The position numbers were made by a program, and so were the translations under genes. Below the pieces are notes generated by a model that saw nothing but the letters and a program-made list of their open reading frames with translations, made no database searches and had not been told where the DNA came from. A DNA stretch of 17,131 nt from an uncultured Allomuricauda sp. (GTDB taxonomy: Bacteria; Bacteroidota; Bacteroidia; Flavobacteriales; Flavobacteriaceae), in contig CALDPL010000019.1 in the NCBI GenBank assembly GCA_937911965.1, positions 1-17,131 of the forward strand. Reading direction: 5' to 3'. Shown here in pieces: positions 12,923-17,131 of this stretch; the first letter of the stretch is position 1, and the number at the start of each line of letters is the position of its first letter.

Positions 12923-13697
12923 GTTGTTTTTTCCATCCCCTTTCCTCAACCTGGTTCAGGAAGCCATTGTCGCCACTTTTCTTGGTTTAATGATCAATAT
13001 GTCCTTTGCACAAGAATATACTTCCGGCAGTATAATCTATGATGTTTATGAAGGAAATTATACCAGTGAGGTTGGGCAAAATATATTCAATTTGGGAAAT
13101 GGAAGTGCCAACCAAGATGATTATTGGCCAAAGAGCATATTGTTGGAATTCAACGGTAACAGCTCCTATTGTATGCTGACGCCTGAATCCACAATTTCCA
13201 ATAACAATTGGTCAAAATTTAAGGAGTCTTCTTTGGAACTGATGGGCGAAACCTTTTACTCGATTTCCGATAAGGAGCTTCTGACCACTTATGATGACTA
13301 TGGAACCTTATACCTCATATCAAAAAAGGACGAAGAAATTCAATGGGACTTGAAGGAAGGGGCAAAAACTATTTTGGGATATTCCTGTAAAAAGGCCGTT
13401 CGCAGAATAATGTATAGAAGAAACAGTCAATCATGGGTAGTGGACTATGTGGCGTGGTACGCTCCAGGAATTGCGGTTCCTTTTGGGCCGTTTGACCATG
13501 TCAATCTCCCAGGCTTGGTCCTGGAGGTAGAAAAGACCGGGGGGCATACGGAATTTAGATATGTTGCCAGGGCCATCGATGTGGATAGGAATGATTCTCT
13601 TATAATCAATAAACCTTCCAAGGGTGTGCCCATAACACAAAGGGAGTATGATAGGAAACTGAGGGATAGGCTAAACGAACTTTTTGGTGGGAAATAA
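12915..13697 (+). CDS. GLPGLI-family secreted protein, partner of peptide 4
   Basis: A 260-residue exported protein. A hydrophobic segment IVATFLGLMINMSFAQ ends at a likely cleavage site before EYTSGSIIYDVYEG. The signature NLPGLVLEVE (197-206) is a one-residue variant of GLPGLI (first Gly replaced by Asn), and GYSCKKAV around C158 matches the equivalent GYLCHKA of the other GLPGLI protein at 5080-5808. The start overlaps the last bases of the peptide 4 gene, which favours translational coupling. The first ~14 residues before the hydrophobic core are unusually long; a downstream start at M26 or M29 would leave too little signal peptide. The function of the family is unknown. The IS200/IS605 element begins within 5 bp of its stop. 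Confidence 0.85.
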   Translation: MDKLFFPSPFLNLVQEAIVATFLGLMINMSFAQEYTSGSIIYDVYEGNYTSEVGQNIFNLGNGSANQDDYWPKSILLEFNGNSSYCMLTPESTISNNNWSKFKESSLELMGETFYSISDKELLTTYDDYGTLYLISKKDEEIQWDLKEGAKTILGYSCKKAVRRIMYRRNSQSWVVDYVAWYAPGIAVPFGPFDHVNLPGLVLEVEKTGGHTEFRYVARAIDVDRNDSLIINKPSKGVPITQREYDRKLRDRLNELFGGK

Positions 13698-13701
13698 ACG
13701 A

Positions 13702-14258
13702 CCCCGGGGCAAGCCCCGAGGTATTAGAACAACTTAAGTTGCCCTGAGTGTATTTTTTGATACTCTTTTTCCTTGCCTTGGCTCTCCACATATTTCCGAA
13801 TGACATCCTTGTTCCCATACTGCCCCACCGTGTTGGCATAGTACCCACTGGTCCATAAACTTCCTCCCCACAAAAACTGTTCCAGCTCCGGGTGCAATCG
13901 AAACAATTCCCTCCCCGTTATACTCTTTATGGGCCTGACCATATCACTCACCGATATGGAAGGAACACTCTGGACCAAAAAATGGACATGGTCCGACTCA
14001 TGGCCTATCTCAACAAACCAAATCTCATATCGATCCGAAATACCATCACAGATTTCCTTGAGGGTCCGTCCAGAATCCTCCGTCAACACTTTCCTCCTGT
14101 ATTTCATAGGAAGCACCAAATGGTACAACAACAGGGTCTTGTTGTGACGTTTGTATATATGTTCATCTTCCACTTGGCCAATCTACGCTTTTCCATGTGA
14201 TATGAAAAACCATCCGTTTTTCAAACTTTTCCTCCTTACCCCGGGGCAAGCCCCGAGG
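13702..14258 (-). mobile_element. IS200/IS605-family element with paired end hairpins
   Basis: The 20-bp sequence CCCCGGGGCAAGCCCCGAGG occurs at 13702-13721 and again, in the same orientation, at 14239-14258. Each can fold (GGGGC-TTG-CCCC), which fits the left- and right-end imperfect palindromes that this family's single-strand transposase recognises. Only one gene, a TnpA on the minus strand, lies between. No inverted repeats or target duplication are expected for the family. The exact cleavage points outside the hairpins cannot be set from this one copy. Confidence 0.8.
13724..14173 (-). CDS. tnpA: IS200/IS605 TnpA (Y1 HUH transposase)
   Basis: A 149-residue protein with the normal length of IS200 transposases. 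It has the HUH metal-binding pair H62-V-H64 in ESDHVHFLVQ and the catalytic tyrosine Y128 in VIRKYVESQG, preceded by the usual LWTSGYYANTVGQYG segment. The N-terminus HNKTLLLYHLVLPMKYRRKV is typical as well. There is no TnpB in the element. The frame is intact, so the transposase could be active. Confidence 0.93.
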   Translation of the reverse strand: MEDEHIYKRHNKTLLLYHLVLPMKYRRKVLTEDSGRTLKEICDGISDRYEIWFVEIGHESDHVHFLVQSVPSISVSDMVRPIKSITGRELFRLHPELEQFLWGGSLWTSGYYANTVGQYGNKDVIRKYVESQGKEKEYQKIHSGQLKLF

Positions 14259-14350
14259 AATTCTTTAGATTAACGGAAAGGATAAGGTCAGGGCAGCTAC
14301 ATCTTCAAATTGGATTCAGGCATTCAAGTTGACGGTGCCTTGAACTGGAA

Positions 14351-15352
14351 TCAATCCAATTTCTCGGTCAGATTTTCAAATACCTTCTTGGGGTTCTTCT
14401 CCTTGTAGAGTACCTGATATACCGCATTGAGAATGGGGGTCTTGGATTTTTTTTCCAGTTTTTCCATCAACAGTTGGGCACTTTTGGTTCCGTAATAGCC
14501 CTCGGCCACCATGTTCATTTCCATCATGGCGCTCTTTACGGTATAGCCCTTTCCGATCATGTTCCCGAACATGCGGTTTCGGCTGAAGGCGGAATAGCCG
14601 GTGACCAAAAGGTCTCCCAGATAGGCGGAATTGTTGATGTTTCGCTTCATTTTATAGACCTTGTCTATAAAGCGTTTCATCTCCCGGATGGAATTGCTCA
14701 TCAATACGGCCTGAAAGTTGTCCCCATACCCCAGTCCATGGGCGATTCCCGCACCAATGGCATAGATGTTCTTGAGCATGGCGGCATATTCAGTGCCTAT
14801 GATGTCGTCGGAAATCTTGGTCCGTATATAATGGCTTTTGAGCTGTTTGGCCAGCATCTTGGCCTTGGCGGTATCCGCGGATGCGATGGTGAGGTAGGAG
14901 AGGCGTTCCAAGGCCACTTCCTCCGCATGGCAGGGGCCGGTGATCACCCCTATGTTTTCAAAGGGAGTGCCGTACTGTGCATTGAAATGCTCCCCTACGA
15001 TCAGGCCACTTTCCGGGACGATACCCTTGATGGCCGAAAAAATGATCTTGTCCTTTAGGGATACGGTCAGGGCCTTGAGTTCCGAGTGCAGGAATGCCGA
15101 GGGGATGGCAAAGATAAGGACATCGCAGGCCCCTACCATTTCATTGATGTCACTGCTGAACTCAAGACGATCCACATCCAGTTCCACGGAACTCAGATAA
15201 TTGGGATTGTGGCCTTCCTTTTTGAGGTGGCGGATGGCAGAATCACTGCGCATATACCATCCGACCCGGTCCAGGTTCTCCGATAACATCTTGACTATGG
15301 CCGTGCCCCAGCTACCTCCCCCGAACACCCCAAATCTCATATTGTCTTCCAT
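14351..15352 (-). CDS. gpsA: NAD(P)H-dependent glycerol-3-phosphate dehydrogenase
   Basis: A 333-residue cytosolic enzyme that reduces dihydroxyacetone phosphate to sn-glycerol 3-phosphate for phospholipid synthesis. The N-terminal Rossmann motif is FGVFGGGSWGTA, with IKGI and GPCHAEEV in the middle (the latter equivalent to GPSFAxEV) and LKNIYAIGAGIAHGLGYGDN and the catalytic Lys region further on. The C-terminal domain has the expected YLGDLLVTGYSAFSRNRMFG segment. The start used gives MEDNMRF; a start at the second Met (MRFGVFG) is equally plausible. It points toward the IS200/IS605 element and is probably the edge of the conserved chromosome to the right of the island. Confidence 0.95.
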   Translation of the reverse strand: MEDNMRFGVFGGGSWGTAIVKMLSENLDRVGWYMRSDSAIRHLKKEGHNPNYLSSVELDVDRLEFSSDINEMVGACDVLIFAIPSAFLHSELKALTVSLKDKIIFSAIKGIVPESGLIVGEHFNAQYGTPFENIGVITGPCHAEEVALERLSYLTIASADTAKAKMLAKQLKSHYIRTKISDDIIGTEYAAMLKNIYAIGAGIAHGLGYGDNFQAVLMSNSIREMKRFIDKVYKMKRNINNSAYLGDLLVTGYSAFSRNRMFGNMIGKGYTVKSAMMEMNMVAEGYYGTKSAQLLMEKLEKKSKTPILNAVYQVLYKEKNPKKVFENLTEKLD

Positions 15353-15476
15353 GCAACAAAATTAAGATTAAAAAAGGTATGATAAAACAGAGACGATGCC
15401 ATTAGCTGAAAATCAAGTAGATATAAAAGTTGGCATGGAGATTGGTCTATACGTGATGAACCATAAATAGACGATC

Positions 15477-16397
15477 ATGAAAAGAAAACTACTACCCTTC
15501 GGAATTTTGTTTCTCGGCCTTTTGGCCGGTTCCTGCTATACGGATGTTGTAGTGGGGGAGGATCCCATTGTGGGGCTGCCGGTGCAAACCGCCCTTGCCC
15601 TGGAATCCCATGATCTTTGGTATGTGGATATCGGGGCGACCAAAGGGAAAGGGGAAGTTCCCTTTCTGCAATACGCCTTTACCATCTCCTTTGATCGAGG
15701 GATTGTCTATGCCAACAACAATTTGGTGGGCATCGGCAAAAAGGGCAATGGCCTGGGCATTGATGTGGGCAGCTATGGTCTGTACGGGATGGAGGTGGAC
15801 ATCGATCACGATCTGGACGGCTTGTGGACCCTGGAAGTCCATGTCCTGGGACCCAACACCCTGGAACTGTATGATCGCAACAGCAATACTTCCTATCTGT
15901 TGCGGGGGTATTCCAGATATTCCTTTGACTATGATAGGCTCTTCTATGATAACATCCATTATTTTCTTCAGGAATACGAGGTATGGGAGAAGACCTATAC
16001 CAGTGACTACGGGGCCCTGAACGGGTTTGATGCGGAGAACTACCTGCAGTTCCACGACGATGGGGGTGGGTATTTCAGGTCCTCCATGGACCGGGTGGGC
16101 ATGCCGCTGTCCCAACTCCGATGGGATTATCAGGGGGGCTATACGGTCCATGATGTGGCCAGCGACCCCCAACTGAAAACCCTGACCCTGGATTATGACT
16201 ATTTGGGCAATGATTATTTTGAACTCTATATAATCGATGACGGAACCTTGGAACTCTACCATGTCCCCAGTGCAACGGTATATGAGTTCAGGGGAAGGGG
16301 TCCCATACAATTTTTGAAATCAGAAATCCAAACGGGTAGGAAACGGACCAAAATTTCCAATCCGACCATGGATGTGGAACGTCAAAGGAAATTGTAA
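15477..16397 (+). CDS. Hypothetical lipoprotein with two internal repeats
   Basis: A 306-residue predicted lipoprotein: signal MKRKLLPFGILFLG followed by LLAGSC, with the lipid-modified Cys at 20. Two halves share a pattern: LWTLEVHVLGPNTLELYDRN and YLLRGYSR (about 117-147), and YFELYIIDDGTLELYHVPSA and YEFRGRG (about 247-274), each beta-strand-rich and aromatic. It is acidic and rich in Tyr, Asp and Gly, which suggests an outer-membrane-anchored beta-sheet protein. I do not recognise its function. It is transcribed away from gpsA and ends before a strong bidirectional terminator. Confidence 0.75.
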   Translation: MKRKLLPFGILFLGLLAGSCYTDVVVGEDPIVGLPVQTALALESHDLWYVDIGATKGKGEVPFLQYAFTISFDRGIVYANNNLVGIGKKGNGLGIDVGSYGLYGMEVDIDHDLDGLWTLEVHVLGPNTLELYDRNSNTSYLLRGYSRYSFDYDRLFYDNIHYFLQEYEVWEKTYTSDYGALNGFDAENYLQFHDDGGGYFRSSMDRVGMPLSQLRWDYQGGYTVHDVASDPQLKTLTLDYDYLGNDYFELYIIDDGTLELYHVPSATVYEFRGRGPIQFLKSEIQTGRKRTKISNPTMDVERQRKL

Positions 16398-16457
16398 GGA
16401 AGGGCGATGCCCTACGACAAAACAAGGGAGTTATTTTAGTTGGTTATTTAGTTGGGG

Positions 16458-16494
16458 ACCGCCCCGGGCATACAAGTTCGGGGCGGTTCTTCTA
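16458..16494. terminator. Bidirectional terminator between convergent genes
   Basis: ACCGCCCCG (16458-16466) pairs perfectly with CGGGGCGGT (16479-16487) around a 12-nt loop, followed by TCTTCTATCTT on the plus strand. It lies between the lipoprotein gene (plus) and the META-domain gene (minus, ending at 16504), so it can end both transcripts. Confidence 0.8.
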
Positions 16495-16503
16495 TCTTAG
16501 GTC

Positions 16504-17131
16504 TCAATCAATTTTTTTGAAAGTGAGGAAGGGAGCCTCCCCCGCAGTGGACAGGTAGAGCCTGTTGTTTTCCAGGCTGTATTTGGTGACCCCCTGTAAG
16601 ACCGTGAGGAAGCGGTCCTCCTTTTCCATATTCGGACAGGCCATCAGGGTGGAGGCAATCTGTCCAAAGCGGAGCACATCCCATTCAAAGAAGAGGGTGC
16701 CCGTCATTCTGTTGCAGCCGGAGAAGCCCGAAAAACGGTTCTCACTGGTGTAGAGTTCCATATAGGGCAAGTCGTTGCCGTTGAAGTCCTCCTTGCCCAC
16801 CTTTTGACCCTCCAATTCCTCGAGAACCCAGATGTCGTTGAGCCTGGAATCCGTAAAGTACTCCCCACAACCTTCCAGGACCTGGGTTTCCCCATCCGTT
16901 CCCTTTACATAGGATATGGTGACCTCGTAGGGAAAGACTTCCCCCGACATGGCATTGGTACACTCCTTTTGGGTGATGATCACATCCATGCTTGTGTCCC
17001 CCTCCCCGCTCCGGTACATTTTTATGTTTGAATCCTGCACCCGTATGGGTTCGGGATGCGGAAGTACCAGGGAATCCCCCATCAAACGGTTGAGCACGAT
17101 CCGGTCTCCCAGTATGTCCAGGCCCCAAAAA
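16504..17131 (-). CDS. META/HslJ-domain lipoprotein-like protein (5' end outside window)
   Basis: The reading frame is open to the right edge, so the protein is longer than the ~208 residues seen. The visible N-terminal part begins FWGLDILGDRI, then ITQKECTNAMSGEVFPYEVT and LEGCGEYF, the pattern of the domain that precedes META in Bacteroidota envelope proteins (EPFWxLDI, C-x-DxMSG...YP, LxGC). The META/HslJ-type domain follows: LNDIWVLEELEGQKV, FSGFSGCNRMTGTLFF, IASTLMACPNMEKEDRF and LYLSTAGEAPFLTFKKI, with the conserved SGCNR and TxMACPN motifs. HslJ-like proteins are envelope stress proteins in other bacteria; the role here is unknown. A signal sequence, if present, lies outside the window. 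Confidence 0.85.
   Translation of the reverse strand, partial: FWGLDILGDRIVLNRLMGDSLVLPHPEPIRVQDSNIKMYRSGEGDTSMDVIITQKECTNAMSGEVFPYEVTISYVKGTDGETQVLEGCGEYFTDSRLNDIWVLEELEGQKVGKEDFNGNDLPYMELYTSENRFSGFSGCNRMTGTLFFEWDVLRFGQIASTLMACPNMEKEDRFLTVLQGVTKYSLENNRLYLSTAGEAPFLTFKKID

Noticed and set aside
13702..14258. The repeated CCCCGGGGCAAGCCCCGAGG considered as a CRISPR or REP repeat
   Set aside because: Only two copies, placed exactly at the ends of an IS200/IS605 transposase gene in the same orientation, which fits the element's own end hairpins.
15492..16310. Long minus-strand open frame opposite the lipoprotein gene
   Set aside because: The plus strand has a clear lipoprotein signal, internal repeats and a terminator. 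The minus frame is low-complexity Ile/Gly/Val/Gln, as expected of an antisense shadow.

Overview
The window looks like a chromosomal segment of a member of the Bacteroidota, most likely a marine Flavobacteriaceae. The reasons are two GLPGLI-family proteins, a VKOR-thioredoxin fusion, 28-residue double-glycine leaders of the Bacteroidota style, A/T-rich start regions and TAnnTTTG-like sequences. This placement is inferred from gene content, not from a marker gene.

Layout. Housekeeping genes lie at the edges: the 3' end of glpD (1-607) on the left, and gpsA, a lipoprotein gene and a META-domain gene (14351-17131) on the right. Between them, about 900-13700, is an accessory region built from a repeated cassette: NarL-type response regulator, then a C39-like/VKOR/thioredoxin fusion, then a conserved structured element, then a short cysteine-rich peptide with a double-glycine leader, then a secreted partner. 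Cassette 1 is intact except that an IS4-family element has landed between the structured element and the peptide gene (RR 897-1580, fusion 1788-3368, IS 3485-4783, peptide 4797-5000, GLPGLI protein 5080-5808). A second peptide (6005-6202) has its own copy of the element and is followed by a TlpA-like thioredoxin (6256-7809) and a broken C39-peptidase ABC exporter (7816-~8440). Cassette 2 is mostly ruins: RR remnant 8738-9059, thioredoxin remnant 9140-9405, degenerate element, peptide 3 (9528-9761). Cassette 3 has a truncated RR (11653-12192), a thioredoxin remnant (12340-12565), a good copy of the element, an apparently intact peptide 4 (12683-12922) and a GLPGLI gene overlapping it by 8 bp (12915-13697). 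A secreted HEXXH metalloprotease-like gene (10469-11371) sits between cassettes 2 and 3.

How the parts may work together (inference). The four peptides share nearly the same leader but have different cores with 4, 6, 8 and 6 cysteines, always an even number. A C39 exporter would cut after Gly-Gly and export the core. The VKOR-thioredoxin fusion and the TlpA-like protein would form or proofread disulfides, and the response regulator would control expression. GLPGLI proteins, of unknown function, are paired with two of the peptides. The only exporter in the window is a pseudogene, so a working one would have to be elsewhere in the genome.

Mobile DNA is dense: one complete IS4-family element with 9-bp target duplications, one IS200/IS605 element with matching end hairpins, and remnants resembling IS66, IS3 and IS110 transposases. 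Every cassette gene except the peptides is broken in at least one copy.
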